From an uncultured Ruminococcus sp. (lineage in GTDB: Bacteria > Bacillota > Clostridia > Oscillospirales > Ruminococcaceae), in the NCBI GenBank assembly GCA_947176075.1, contig CAMWPG010000011.1, positions 1-32,817 of the forward strand: DNA of 32,817 bases, given 5' to 3'. Below, piece by piece: positions 24,028 to 32,817 of this stretch; positions within the stretch are counted from its first letter, which is position 1, and each line of letters begins with the position of its first letter. The notes beneath the pieces are model-generated. The model ran no database searches. It was not told the DNA's origin and worked only from the letters and a program-made list of their open reading frames with translations. The translations under genes and the position numbers were made by a program.

Positions 24028-24657
24028 CTAATATTTCAATCTGTATTCTATCTCTGCAATGATCGTTGCCGCAAAGACGTAAATCTGCTGGATAAGCGCT
24101 GCTGCCAGCACGAGAATCAAAATAATAATAATCATTCCAGCAATTGTAAATAATATTGACAATACTGTTTTTGATACGCTTAATTGATGCGCCGCCTTTA
24201 TTCCTGTAAATATAAGCATTGCTGACCACAAAATTCCTATAACACCCGTAAGCGTTATAAATATTCCCTCGTCCCTAATAAGAATATGCGACAACATCAC
24301 TTGAACATAAAGGCTTACTGTATACGGTATAAGCGCATATGCACTGTAAATATATATTCTTCTTATAGTTCCCTCTCCGTCAAAAAAAGTGCAGACCGCA
24401 CGATTTGATACTGTCCATGCAAGAAACAAAAATACAGTTCTGATAATAAACGATAAAATGCTGAAGTCTTCCACAGATGTAATAACAAACTGCTTGCCGT
24501 AAAAATTTTCACGCAATATAGTTCCTGCAAACCACAGTGCTATTACGATATTGGATATTAAAATCGAACCAGCTTTTTTAAAGCGAAGATCCTCAAAGCC
24601 GTCAAACGGATGAAAGACAGTATGCAGCACCCACTGCTTTTCTGTAAGCTCAATCAC
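24028..24657 (-). CDS. YIP1-family membrane protein
   Basis: A 209-aa protein with about five hydrophobic helices and the Yip1-domain layout (FHPFDGFEDLRF near the start, then helices and YSAYALIPYTVS). The start is GTG at 24657, with GGAGG 10 nt upstream; it lies 6 nt after the NHL gene stop. YIP1 proteins commonly accompany DUF5696 and ABC permease genes in this type of operon. Its molecular function is unknown. Confidence 0.82.
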   Translation of the reverse strand: MIELTEKQWVLHTVFHPFDGFEDLRFKKAGSILISNIVIALWFAGTILRENFYGKQFVITSVEDFSILSFIIRTVFLFLAWTVSNRAVCTFFDGEGTIRRIYIYSAYALIPYTVSLYVQVMLSHILIRDEGIFITLTGVIGILWSAMLIFTGIKAAHQLSVSKTVLSILFTIAGMIIIILILVLAAALIQQIYVFAATIIAEIEYRLKY

Positions 24658-24663
24658 TATCTA

Positions 24664-26124
24664 TCATCCTCCTCTGTATCTGCGCAGCTTTTTTCTATAA
24701 TGCCTGTGAATAATACGCAAAATTATAAACACAGCTATAAAAGCTGATACAATAGAGAAATTTTTGCTGAGCCACTCAGCACGATAGCCTTCAAAGGCTT
24801 TATTGTAATGATAGGACGATCCGCCAAGCTCTGCATATTCCATTGCTCCTCTATAATCGCCCTTTCTCAGAAGCGCAGAGGATATCCCCAGATATGCTGC
24901 GGTATAATTACCATCACACCTCAAAGCTTCTTGCCACGGCTTCAAAGCCTCCTCGTACTTTCCGTCATTATAAAGCTTATCCGCATCATGTACTATTTTC
25001 CCAAAGTCCGTTTCCTCAAATATTGTAACAGTATTTTTCATGCTGTCCGTTATAAAAATCCTTTCGCCTGTACATTCAACAGCTGTTGGCTTTAGTGAAA
25101 ATCCTCCCAGACAATCGCTTCTGCCTCCCATTATAAACAACAGACTGCCTTCTTTATTATATTGAAAAACTCTGCCTGTACCTGTGTCCAAACAGCATAT
25201 TCTGCCTTCATTGTCAACATCTATATCAATAAGCTCAGTTTTGAAAACCTCACCTGAATCTGAATTCTGATACCTTGGCAGATCTCCGAATACTGTATCA
25301 ATTCCGGCAAAAAGATTCTTTCCGGCAGGATTCACCTTCTTAACACGATCGTGTCCGGCATCAGCTGAACCTGTTACAGTATAGACAAAGCCTTCTTTGT
25401 CTATATCAAAGCCTGTAATGCCAGCCGGAACACTTCTGGACATTGCACTTCTCATCTTATCTGTAGCAAACAGCTTCTTGATATAATCCGATATGACCTT
25501 TGCTGTCGGCAAAACGCTGCCTGCACCATAATAGCCCTCAAATTCTCCATCTCTGCTAAAAAACGCTGCACCTCCGGTAATATTATCAAGTATTGCGTAA
25601 ATGTTGCCATACTTGTCAGCTATTACCTTTTCAGGACGAAATGTTTCGCTTTCATACATATCTGAATCAGGTTTTGTAACAATAAGACTGACATTTCCGT
25701 CCATATCTGAAACAATAATCCTTGAGTTGCCGGTATCGGATATATACATCAAACCATCATCAGAAACAAATATTCCCTCAGGCGATGAAAGATTAAAACT
25801 TGCACCATTATTATCTGTAAATATGCTGTAAACCATAGAAGCTTTAGTAAAATCAGGATCGACCTCTATTATACGGTCATTACCCTTGTCTGCTATGAAG
25901 AAGCTGCCGCTGTCCGCACAAAAAATATCAGCCGGCTGACTAAGCTCTCCGCAGCCAAGCTCATTTCCATTTACCGCTTTGACTGCCCTGTATCCCGCTT
26001 GAGACGGCACTGCCTCACCATAAAAGTTATAGCTGTAGCTTCCTTCTGCGGATACATATGAAGCTTTTGACAAAAAAAACGCACAACACACAAAAGCCAA
26101 CGCAGCACCTGCATTTCCACGCAT
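24664..26124 (-). CDS. NHL-repeat/TPR surface protein with C-terminal membrane anchor
   Basis: A 486-aa protein. A signal peptide (to about YVSAEG) is followed by an NHL-type beta-propeller with repeated segments such as FIADKGNDRIIEVD, YISDTGNSRIIV and FITDSMKNTVTIFE (about 50-370). One or two TPR-like hairpins follow (AAYLGISSALLRKGDYRGAMEYAEL), and a transmembrane helix near the end (IVSAFIAVFIILRII) is followed by a basic tail. The propeller would face outside, consistent with ligand or protein binding. GGAG precedes the ATG. It lies between the first permease pair and the YIP1 gene. Exact role unknown. Confidence 0.82.
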   Translation of the reverse strand: MRGNAGAALAFVCCAFFLSKASYVSAEGSYSYNFYGEAVPSQAGYRAVKAVNGNELGCGELSQPADIFCADSGSFFIADKGNDRIIEVDPDFTKASMVYSIFTDNNGASFNLSSPEGIFVSDDGLMYISDTGNSRIIVSDMDGNVSLIVTKPDSDMYESETFRPEKVIADKYGNIYAILDNITGGAAFFSRDGEFEGYYGAGSVLPTAKVISDYIKKLFATDKMRSAMSRSVPAGITGFDIDKEGFVYTVTGSADAGHDRVKKVNPAGKNLFAGIDTVFGDLPRYQNSDSGEVFKTELIDIDVDNEGRICCLDTGTGRVFQYNKEGSLLFIMGGRSDCLGGFSLKPTAVECTGERIFITDSMKNTVTIFEETDFGKIVHDADKLYNDGKYEEALKPWQEALRCDGNYTAAYLGISSALLRKGDYRGAMEYAELGGSSYHYNKAFEGYRAEWLSKNFSIVSAFIAVFIILRIIHRHYRKKLRRYRGG

Positions 26125-26141
26125 AAAAAGTCACATCTCCT

Positions 26142-26978
26142 CTATTCTTTAAGCCCTGAATGAGCCATTGTTTCAATAACATGACGTTCTGCAAGCATGA
26201 ATATAATAACAGGCGGCACAAGCATAAACACTGCCGCTGCCATTGCAACGCCGGCTCTTGAAAGTCCTGCCGCTGATGCCTGCATGACCACAGTCGGAAG
26301 CGTTTTCAGAGATTCATCAAATATAACAGAACCTCCCTGAATATTCCAAGCAGCCTGAAATGTAAATATAACAAGAGTCATAAGAGCAGGCTTCTGATTT
26401 GGCATAACTACCTGCCAACATATACGAAAAAGTCCTGCTCCGTCTACCTTTGCAGATTCTATTACTGAATCAGGCATCTGACTTATAGCCTGACGCATCA
26501 AAAAAATACATATTGGAGACGCAGCCGCAGGAAGTATCAGCGCAGCAATTTTGTTCACAAGTCCCATTTTAGCAAGAACCATATACTGCATTATATAAAT
26601 GACATTACTTTGATAAAGAAGCGCTGCAACTATAAGTGCATTTATGAGCTTTGCTCCGGGGAATTTTACCTTTGCAAGACAGAATGCAGCCATTGAAGAA
26701 AAAACGACCTGCATAATCGTTACAGCCACAGTTACAAATACGCTGTTGAAAACATATCTCGAAAAAGGCACATGCTCGCCGCTGCAAATTCTGAACATTG
26801 CGGTATAATTTGAAAGCGTTGGCTCTGTCACATAAAGCTTTGGAGGAAATATAAACATCTCCTGAATCGGCTTCACAGACATTATTACAGTCAGATAAAC
26901 AGGCATTATCATAAAAAGCGCAAGAATTGCAAGAATAATAAATATTCCTATATTGCCCATCCTTTTCCGTGCTGTCAT
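26142..26978 (-). CDS. Carbohydrate ABC transporter permease, MalG type (first pair)
   Basis: A 278-aa CUT1-type permease with six helices and an EAA loop ESAKVDGAGLFRICWQVVMP. AAGGAG lies 7 nt before the ATG. It lies downstream of the MalF-type partner and upstream of the NHL/TPR gene. The substrate is unknown. Confidence 0.9.
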   Translation of the reverse strand: MTARKRMGNIGIFIILAILALFMIMPVYLTVIMSVKPIQEMFIFPPKLYVTEPTLSNYTAMFRICSGEHVPFSRYVFNSVFVTVAVTIMQVVFSSMAAFCLAKVKFPGAKLINALIVAALLYQSNVIYIMQYMVLAKMGLVNKIAALILPAAASPICIFLMRQAISQMPDSVIESAKVDGAGLFRICWQVVMPNQKPALMTLVIFTFQAAWNIQGGSVIFDESLKTLPTVVMQASAAGLSRAGVAMAAAVFMLVPPVIIFMLAERHVIETMAHSGLKE

Positions 26979-27014
26979 ATAGCTTCTCCTTTATAAAAAT
27001 TTATAGTGAAGGTG

Positions 27015-27920
27015 TCAGTCCATATATTTTCTGAGCAGCCTACCTACAAGCCTATTTAAAAAGTACATTACAACAAATAAAATCATACATATCGCAGAAG
27101 CATACCCCATCTCATAGCGTATCCATCCATAATCATAGGCGTGATTCATGATAGTATGCGCTTTATAGTCCGTACTCGGAAAGCCGAGAAGATTCTGCGA
27201 AACAGTGCCTGCTGCAAATGCACTTACTATCTGCATAACTGCCGCAAACATAAGCTGAGGTGTCATTGCAGGTATAGTTATATATATAAGCTCCTGCCAG
27301 CGATTCTTTATGCCCTCTATAGCTCCTGCCTCATACCATGTACGGTCTATATTTTGAAAGCCTGCACGAAGAGCCAGAAATCCTGTGCCAAGGCTTAAAT
27401 ACATTTGCACTACTATTGTAACTAAAAGCACATACCGCGCATCGGTAAGCCACTGAACAGGAGATGTTATAATGCCAGTGTTCAATAGAAATGCATTTAT
27501 ATATCCATGTGAATCACCGCTGAAGATCAGCTGCCAGACAGTATAAACACTGGACATTGAAGGTATGTAAAATATAAGGGTAAATATAGTTCTTAGCTTT
27601 GGTCTCATCTCATTTATAAGCCATGCGATCAGAAAGCAAAGCACATAGCTTACAGGTCCTGTGAATATAGCTGAAACAAGCGTTACACGCACTGATTGCA
27701 TGAATATCTTATCTGAAAGAAACAATGCGCTGTAATTGGAAAGCCCCACAAACTGCGGAAACTGCACCATATTAAAATCAGTAAATCCTATCGGCATCGA
27801 CATAAGCACAGGGATAATCGTAAACAGCGTAAAAAAAAGCATAAACGGCAGCAGCATAAGATATGCTGATTTATTTTTCTTTATAGAAACAAGTGTTTTT
27901 CTAAGCGGAGCATTATCCAA
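27015..27920 (-). CDS. Carbohydrate ABC transporter permease, MalF type (first pair)
   Basis: A 301-aa CUT1-type permease. The EAA loop is recognisable though less standard (EAGAIEGIKNRWQELIYITIP). The start is TTG at 27920, 10 nt after AAGGAGG; no ATG is available before residue 18, so a TTG start is likely. It follows the solute-binding protein gene by 17 nt and pairs with the MalG-type gene. Confidence 0.9.
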   Translation of the reverse strand: MDNAPLRKTLVSIKKNKSAYLMLLPFMLFFTLFTIIPVLMSMPIGFTDFNMVQFPQFVGLSNYSALFLSDKIFMQSVRVTLVSAIFTGPVSYVLCFLIAWLINEMRPKLRTIFTLIFYIPSMSSVYTVWQLIFSGDSHGYINAFLLNTGIITSPVQWLTDARYVLLVTIVVQMYLSLGTGFLALRAGFQNIDRTWYEAGAIEGIKNRWQELIYITIPAMTPQLMFAAVMQIVSAFAAGTVSQNLLGFPSTDYKAHTIMNHAYDYGWIRYEMGYASAICMILFVVMYFLNRLVGRLLRKYMD

Positions 27921-27937
27921 ACGCCTGCAACCTCCTT

Positions 27938-30775
27938 TTAATTTTTTCTCGCCATTTCCTTATTTATATCCCGATCATAACGCATAAGCGCATCTCTTGG
28001 ATTTTCACCGTTATTTACAACATCACGAAAAGCGTTCATTATATTTCTTGTAACTGCATATGACGATGGAAGTATAGGTATCTCCTCTGTCTGGAGCATA
28101 GTGCTTTCAAGAACGTCAAGCTCTTTTGCCGACCACTGCATCTGTCGGAGCGTCTCGGTATTGGCAGGTGCATATCTTCCAAGCTGTCCCATAAGTCCCT
28201 CTGTTTGCTGTGCGTATTTCGTCTGCACCTCTGATGAACAGAACCACTTTATATATTCCCATGCAGCTTCTGTCTTTTTCCTGTCATTATTTTTGAAGAT
28301 CACTGCGCCTGACCCAACGGAATTAACAGTATGTGAAATGCTGCCGTCTGCCAGCTGCGTTCCCGGAACAGATGTAAAATCCCATAAGCCGTTTATCTCC
28401 GGAGCGGCTGTACTGAGCTGATTGCAAAACGTATAATCTGCTATAACTATAGGATAATCTCCCGTACGAAAACGGCTGAATGCGTCATATTGCTGCGGCA
28501 GGCTGTATTTTGTATAAAAGCTTGTCCACTGTTCAAATGCACTAATGGCTTCATTTGTATAAAATGTAGTCCCTGTCTTTGAAGCATTATAGTAATTCAT
28601 GCCGTTTTGCAGCATAAGCACTGCAAATGTATGCCCTGTTTCAGTTACAGAAGATGCAAGTGCTGTACCGCCTGATACAGACTTCGCACCGGGCAGCACA
28701 AGTCCTGCGGACATATAATTTCTCTGCAAAATCGGAAGTATGTCTATAAGTTCCTGCCATGTCTCCGGCGGCGATGTGATGCCAAGACCGCTTAATATAT
28801 CCATTCGGCAGAACATTACTGCCCAGCTCCTTACAAGAGGTACGGCATATATATCGTCATTATACGTATACGGCACAAAGGCATTATTTGTATACATTTG
28901 AGATATTTGCTCAAAGCCCTGAAATTCTGATATATCCTCAAGAAGCCCACGGCTTCCAAGATTCACGGGTGTTTCTCCGCTGAGAAACAATGCTGCATCC
29001 GGTTCTTCATCTGCAAGGGCTGCTTCTACTATACCGCCCGATACAAGCTTTACCGAAACGGGAATACCTGTTTCCGTGATGAATTCTGATTCTGTAAGTT
29101 CTCTTACGACCTGTGCCTGTTCACGTCCCAGCTGCACCCACACCTCTATTCCATCGCTGTCGTCTATATTATTATCATCTTTTATAAACGAGGAGAGAAA
29201 TCTTTTAAAGCTGTAAGCTATGCGGCTGAAAAATCCGGCTTTTGTATCTGAAAAATCACTACTCTTTGATGCAAGCTCAATATAGTCTATCTCCAGCGGC
29301 TGATCTCGATAATCACGCATCCATGATGATATAGCCGCTGTACAGTCTTTTATCTGAGAAAGATAAGCAGGTATTCTTATTGGCGACTGAATGCACTTTT
29401 CAAGTATAACCGCCATATTTTCAAGCGAAGCAGCTTCTGATCCTTCTGAACCAGAAAGCAGCTCTATATCAGACTTTATCATTCTTAGATGACCGGATAT
29501 TCTTTCAAAGCTGTCTGTAAGTCCGGGTATCTTTTCATGAACATAATAATCAGTATATTTATCAGGCTGCGTGCCTGTTATCATAGCTATTCTGCGATAA
29601 TTTTCATTAAGCTCATATACTATATCCCCAAGCTGCTGTATATATGAGCCTATTACACCGGGAATAGCTTCCATTGTTAAGGTATGAGCTTCTCCGGCAG
29701 TAAGATATATATATATATCATCGCCATCCTCTGTTTTCACATCATTAAGCTCAAAGTCAGTGCTGTAATTAAAGCGAACCGCAGACATATCCTCACACGG
29801 AACCTCTCCGTCAATATAGAGCCTTCTGTTGGAGAAAAATCCACGCATTTCCTCCTGCCTTGCCTTTATGCCTATTTTGTACCATCCGTCATTTGGTACT
29901 TTAAACTCCCATGTGAGCGTTTGTCCTGATTTTTTGTAGCTGCCCTTTCCTATTGTGTTATATATAAGATGCCATGGATCAGACGGAGAAACATCGCAGC
30001 TGGAATTGTCATATGTAGGATACAAAATAGGTGACGACTTGTATTTTGCATTTTCTCCCTCTATCCGTACCAAAGCAGACGGAGTATCATCAGGAGACAC
30101 GCAGGCATTTATACCTGCGATATACTCCCCATAGGTTTTATATTTCTCCGGGCAGTGAAGCTTTATATATTCTATATCAATGCTTCCTCTCTGAACGTCA
30201 AGCTTTACGGTATGTCTGCCCTTTTCAAAATAAAAAATCAACGGCTCATTTTGCAGACCATCTGGATCCTTCAGATCTGTTTTCTGCTGAATCTCCACCT
30301 GCTCCTGAGCAGATCTTATCTCATCGCCATTCCTGTCCTTTTGAATAGCTTTTTCAGCCCTGTATACCTTATTGAGTCTCAGGCGCTGTGCGCTGTCAAA
30401 GGGAATATTCCCATCTATTTCCATTGAAAGCTCTATTTCAGCCGATGGCGATATAACAGGCAGATAGGAGATCTCAGCACAGTAAAGACCTGACCAAAGA
30501 ATATTCACCTCATATAAAAAGCTGTCATCTTCACGTCTAATCAGCGAAAGGCTTAATATATCTTCGGTATATTTTTCATTACTGTATTTTTCGGTGTATT
30601 CTCTATATGTAATATTCCCGCTGCTATAGATCGGCGATTTATTTTCTTCGTGTATTTCTGCCAGTGCAGGAGATATGTCTGTTTCAGCGGATACATGAAA
30701 ATGTGCCGCACCAGTCATCAGGCTAAGCGACGTTACTATGCTTATAAATGACATCATGTATTTTCCGCCAAACAT
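27938..30775 (-). CDS. Giant extracellular solute-binding protein with N-terminal carbohydrate-binding-like region
   Basis: A 945-aa protein, more than twice the usual 400-450 aa for a sugar-binding ABC component. The chosen start (ATG at 30775) has AAAGG 11 nt upstream, while the ATG at 30802 coincides with the predicted transcription start. A signal peptide (FISIVTSLSLMTGA) lacks a lipobox Cys. The N-terminal half is beta-rich with a CBM6/35-like section (VRIEGENAKYKSS, then WEFKVPNDGWYKIGIKA), followed by a helical stretch. The C-terminal ~400 residues (from about VWVQLGREQAQVV) form a family 1 binding protein with VIADYTF and AAWEYIKWFCSSE. First gene of the operon; it should deliver ligand to one or both permease pairs. 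Confidence 0.88.
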   Translation of the reverse strand: MFGGKYMMSFISIVTSLSLMTGAAHFHVSAETDISPALAEIHEENKSPIYSSGNITYREYTEKYSNEKYTEDILSLSLIRREDDSFLYEVNILWSGLYCAEISYLPVISPSAEIELSMEIDGNIPFDSAQRLRLNKVYRAEKAIQKDRNGDEIRSAQEQVEIQQKTDLKDPDGLQNEPLIFYFEKGRHTVKLDVQRGSIDIEYIKLHCPEKYKTYGEYIAGINACVSPDDTPSALVRIEGENAKYKSSPILYPTYDNSSCDVSPSDPWHLIYNTIGKGSYKKSGQTLTWEFKVPNDGWYKIGIKARQEEMRGFFSNRRLYIDGEVPCEDMSAVRFNYSTDFELNDVKTEDGDDIYIYLTAGEAHTLTMEAIPGVIGSYIQQLGDIVYELNENYRRIAMITGTQPDKYTDYYVHEKIPGLTDSFERISGHLRMIKSDIELLSGSEGSEAASLENMAVILEKCIQSPIRIPAYLSQIKDCTAAISSWMRDYRDQPLEIDYIELASKSSDFSDTKAGFFSRIAYSFKRFLSSFIKDDNNIDDSDGIEVWVQLGREQAQVVRELTESEFITETGIPVSVKLVSGGIVEAALADEEPDAALFLSGETPVNLGSRGLLEDISEFQGFEQISQMYTNNAFVPYTYNDDIYAVPLVRSWAVMFCRMDILSGLGITSPPETWQELIDILPILQRNYMSAGLVLPGAKSVSGGTALASSVTETGHTFAVLMLQNGMNYYNASKTGTTFYTNEAISAFEQWTSFYTKYSLPQQYDAFSRFRTGDYPIVIADYTFCNQLSTAAPEINGLWDFTSVPGTQLADGSISHTVNSVGSGAVIFKNNDRKKTEAAWEYIKWFCSSEVQTKYAQQTEGLMGQLGRYAPANTETLRQMQWSAKELDVLESTMLQTEEIPILPSSYAVTRNIMNAFRDVVNNGENPRDALMRYDRDINKEMARKN

Positions 30776-30808
30776 ACATATCACTGCCTTTCGATACTTC
30801 ATAAAAAT

Positions 30809-30838
30809 ATTATACCAAATCGTTTGTATTCTTGTCAA
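30809..30838 (-). promoter_or_regulatory. Sigma-A promoter of the eight-gene transport operon
   Basis: On the - strand a perfect TTGACA, 18 nt, perfect TATAAT. Transcription should start near 30802, which supports using the downstream ATG at 30775 for the binding protein. Confidence 0.88.
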
Positions 30839-30863
30839 GCTGCACAAGTGAATTTAATAAACT

Positions 30864-30890
30864 AAAGCCTCTCCGTTACGGAGAGGCTTT
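30864..30890 (-). terminator. Terminator hairpin after tadA
   Basis: AAGCCTCTCC-GTAAC-GGAGAGGCTT on the - strand followed by TAGTTTATT. It starts at the tadA stop codon and separates tadA from the transport operon promoter. Confidence 0.8.
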
Positions 30891-31441
30891 TACACATCAA
30901 CATCTGCTGCTCTTTCAGATGCCCTTGACATCTCTTTGCGCCAGCGCAGACCTTCTTCCTTTTTTTTTCGTCTCAGATCCCTGAAAAATCTTTTCAACAG
31001 CTCACTGCACTGACTCTCCATAAAGCCATCAGTAACCTCAGGCTTATGATTATATGGAAAAGTAAACATTTTCTGTACTGAACACACTGACCCCGATTTT
31101 TCATCATACGCACCGAATATCACCCTGTCTATCTTAGCATGAATAATCGCACCGGCACACATAGGACAGGGTTCAAGTGTGACATAAAGCTCGCTGTCAA
31201 CTATTCTCCAACCTCCAAGCCTGCGGCTGGCATTCTCTATAGCCATAATCTCTGCATGAGCAAGCGGCGATCTGTCATTCTCACGGCTGTTCCAGCCCTC
31301 GCCTATAATATTGCCGCTCGGCTTGTGAACTATCACTGCACCGACAGGAACTTCCCCCAAAGATGCTGCATATTTTGCAAGCTCCAAGGCTCTTTCCATA
31401 TGGACTTTGTCGGTACTGCTATTATTTCTGATGCTGTCCAT
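30890..31441 (-). CDS. tadA: tRNA-specific adenosine deaminase
   Basis: TadA converts the wobble adenosine A34 of tRNA-Arg(ACG) to inosine. The zinc site is complete: His62 and Glu64 in AHAEI, Cys92 and Cys95 in PCPMCAG. It is 183 aa from the ATG at 31441, which lies 1 nt after the stop of the upstream membrane-protein gene (TGATATG), suggesting translational coupling. The ORF-track TTG start would overlap that gene. The C-terminal tail is basic and somewhat longer than in the shortest TadA proteins. Confidence 0.95.
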   Translation of the reverse strand: MDSIRNNSSTDKVHMERALELAKYAASLGEVPVGAVIVHKPSGNIIGEGWNSRENDRSPLAHAEIMAIENASRRLGGWRIVDSELYVTLEPCPMCAGAIIHAKIDRVIFGAYDEKSGSVCSVQKMFTFPYNHKPEVTDGFMESQCSELLKRFFRDLRRKKKEEGLRWRKEMSRASERAADVDV

Positions 31442-31442
31442 A

Positions 31443-32603
31443 TCACACAAATACTTCAATAAGCATTAGAATACCGCAAAGCACCCATACCATTAAAAGC
31501 GAAGTTTCTAATACACTATACCGGATCTTACCCTTTACAGAAATAAAGGTCTCATAATCTTTCATTACAAGCAGCTTATTTTTAGAAAAAGACAGTATAA
31601 AGCAGCTTATCAACCCTATTATAAAAACCAGAATCGTAGATATAAGCTCAGCCGGAATACCGCTTATATCAGGAAAATCCTTCCACCAGAATGTCATAAA
31701 GCTAAGAATTCTTACCGTTATATGAACAACAATTCCCGTCATTATCGAACCGCTTTGCCATATACCATAACCGGCAATAACAATTGTTGTAAAAATCATC
31801 AGAGCTGAAAATGGATTGTGCATTTCCGCTGTTACGATCACTGCGATCATAATAACCGCAAAGCTCACTCCAAACTGCCTTAATGCCTGAAAAAGCGCAC
31901 CATGGTAAAGAAGCTCTTTCATGATCGGCACCAACAGCAGTTCAAAAATAAGAAAAGCCGTTTTGCATCCTGTACTCATGTTAAATGATATTTTGTATGT
32001 CATGTTGATATCATTTACAGTGAATATATTAAGCGGCAGATATATCCTTATAAGCGTAGTAACTGCAAATCCTATAAGCGCAGCAGTGATTGCAGCAAAA
32101 ACTGCCCAGCTATTACCTACTTTAAACGGATATGCTACTTTAAGAGGCATTTTTAAGATCTTACGCATAAAAAGCAGCGGAAAAACAAATTTCATAACTC
32201 CTTCGAATACAAAAGCTATGAGCACTGCATACTGATCTCCGCATGCTGAGCTTTCATGAAAACTATAGCCTATATCCATTCCCAGACCCTTAAGCAATAA
32301 TATGACCGGAATGATAAGAACATTCTCTGCAATAGCATATATAAAAACGGCAGCAGTTATAATTTTGCATACACTTTTAAGAGCTGATCGCTCCTGATTT
32401 TCAGACATCTCCTTATGCGTTCCGATTCCGTCTACATATGTATGAAGATTTCTTGAACGCTTTCCTGCAAAAACAAAAGGATTGCCTTCTTTGCTTCGCC
32501 ACTCACGGTAAGCTCTGTTATATTCTGCGCTTTTGATCGGAGAATCCGAAGTATGCGCTGATTCTGTTTCCTCACTTAATTTTTTATAGTTTATTTTTTT
32601 CAT
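31443..32603 (-). CDS. CPBP-family intramembrane protein (CAAX protease/Abi-like), divergent
   Basis: A 386-aa polytopic membrane protein with about eight helices. I start at the ATG at 32603 with AAAGGA 8 nt upstream. The layout fits the CPBP family, but the motifs are degenerate. The usual EExxxR is KELLYHG, with the first Glu and the Arg changed. MHNPFSAL stands where the FxxxH motif is expected, and a later His sits in GIVVHITVR without the usual following Asn. It may therefore be a non-catalytic member. It lies directly upstream of tadA in the same transcript. Function unknown. Confidence 0.7.
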   Translation of the reverse strand: MKKINYKKLSEETESAHTSDSPIKSAEYNRAYREWRSKEGNPFVFAGKRSRNLHTYVDGIGTHKEMSENQERSALKSVCKIITAAVFIYAIAENVLIIPVILLLKGLGMDIGYSFHESSACGDQYAVLIAFVFEGVMKFVFPLLFMRKILKMPLKVAYPFKVGNSWAVFAAITAALIGFAVTTLIRIYLPLNIFTVNDINMTYKISFNMSTGCKTAFLIFELLLVPIMKELLYHGALFQALRQFGVSFAVIMIAVIVTAEMHNPFSALMIFTTIVIAGYGIWQSGSIMTGIVVHITVRILSFMTFWWKDFPDISGIPAELISTILVFIIGLISCFILSFSKNKLLVMKDYETFISVKGKIRYSVLETSLLMVWVLCGILMLIEVFV

Positions 32604-32738
32604 AATAGTGTCCTTTGGCAAAAATGCATTGCGGCAGATGCGCTTTATATGGTAATTTTTTATATACATTTAAAATTTTGTTCAGCATCTCGCTGTACAC
32701 GTCTTTTCTGCATATCAGACTTAATCAGTATTTCTTTA

Positions 32739-32747
32739 ATTATATCA
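32739..32747 (-). promoter_or_regulatory. Extended -10 promoter for the CPBP-tadA unit
   Basis: TGATATAAT on the - strand (TGn-TATAAT extended -10); no good -35. The predicted leader is about 130 nt and A/T-rich. The rest of 32604-32817 shows nothing else I can support. Confidence 0.55.
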
Positions 32748-32817
32748 CACCAACACAATCTATTAATGTGATTTTTGCACATATTCTATGTTATTTTTTG
32801 TCCTTTTCTTTTACGAC

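Overview
The window looks like a chromosomal segment from a low-to-mid GC, spore-forming, fibre- or starch-degrading gut member of the Firmicutes (Ruminococcaceae/Oscillospiraceae type). The reasons are cohesin and dockerin modules with Thr-rich linkers, dipicolinate synthase genes (endospores), an Rnf complex in the clostridial gene order C-D-G-E-A-B, multi-gene sugar-type ABC permeases, and many consensus sigma-A promoters (TTGACA-17-TATAAT). A Ruminococcus bromii-like organism would fit, but that is inference only.

Layout. (1) 114-5021 (+): complete rnfCDGEAB operon, closed by a strong terminator. (2) 5086-7185 (-): a small lipoprotein, a PF12897-type aspartate aminotransferase and a 160-bp inverted-repeat MITE-like element. 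(3) 7188-10028 (-): ROK regulator, AEC-family permease and dpaB (dipicolinate synthase subunit B). (4) 10108-14845: a 4.74-kb integrated element lying INSIDE dpaA (dipicolinate synthase subunit A). It carries a large serine recombinase, a cohesin-bearing surface protein and a dockerin-bearing secreted protein. The dpaA 3' end (25 codons) is at 10025-10107, overlapping dpaB by ATGA. The first 265 codons are at 14846-15635, behind a promoter that matches the sigma-K consensus. (5) 15858-18887 (-): HtrA-type membrane serine protease and a dockerin-bearing SGNH/GDSL esterase. (6) 19171-19881 (-): aquaporin. (7) 20013-30775 (-): an eight-gene operon with a giant solute-binding protein, two pairs of ABC permeases, an NHL/TPR protein, a YIP1 protein and a DUF5696 protein, with no ATPase gene in the window. 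(8) 30890-32603 (-): CPBP-family membrane protein and tadA.

Most notable result. Joining the two dpaA halves at a shared 4-bp TTCC restores an uninterrupted 290-codon dpaA whose junction reads ...WASGLP-GKAAPKTAG..., the expected DpaA C-terminal motif. Joining the two element ends instead gives an attP-like site with inverted TGTCATCCTG / CAGGATGACA arms centred on that TTCC. The sequence therefore records a precise serine-recombinase insertion into a late, mother-cell sporulation gene. This is analogous to the sigK-skin and spoVFB (vfbin) intervening elements of Bacillus, but here the gene is dpaA and the cargo is a cohesin/dockerin pair. Whether the element excises during sporulation is inference and needs an experimental test.
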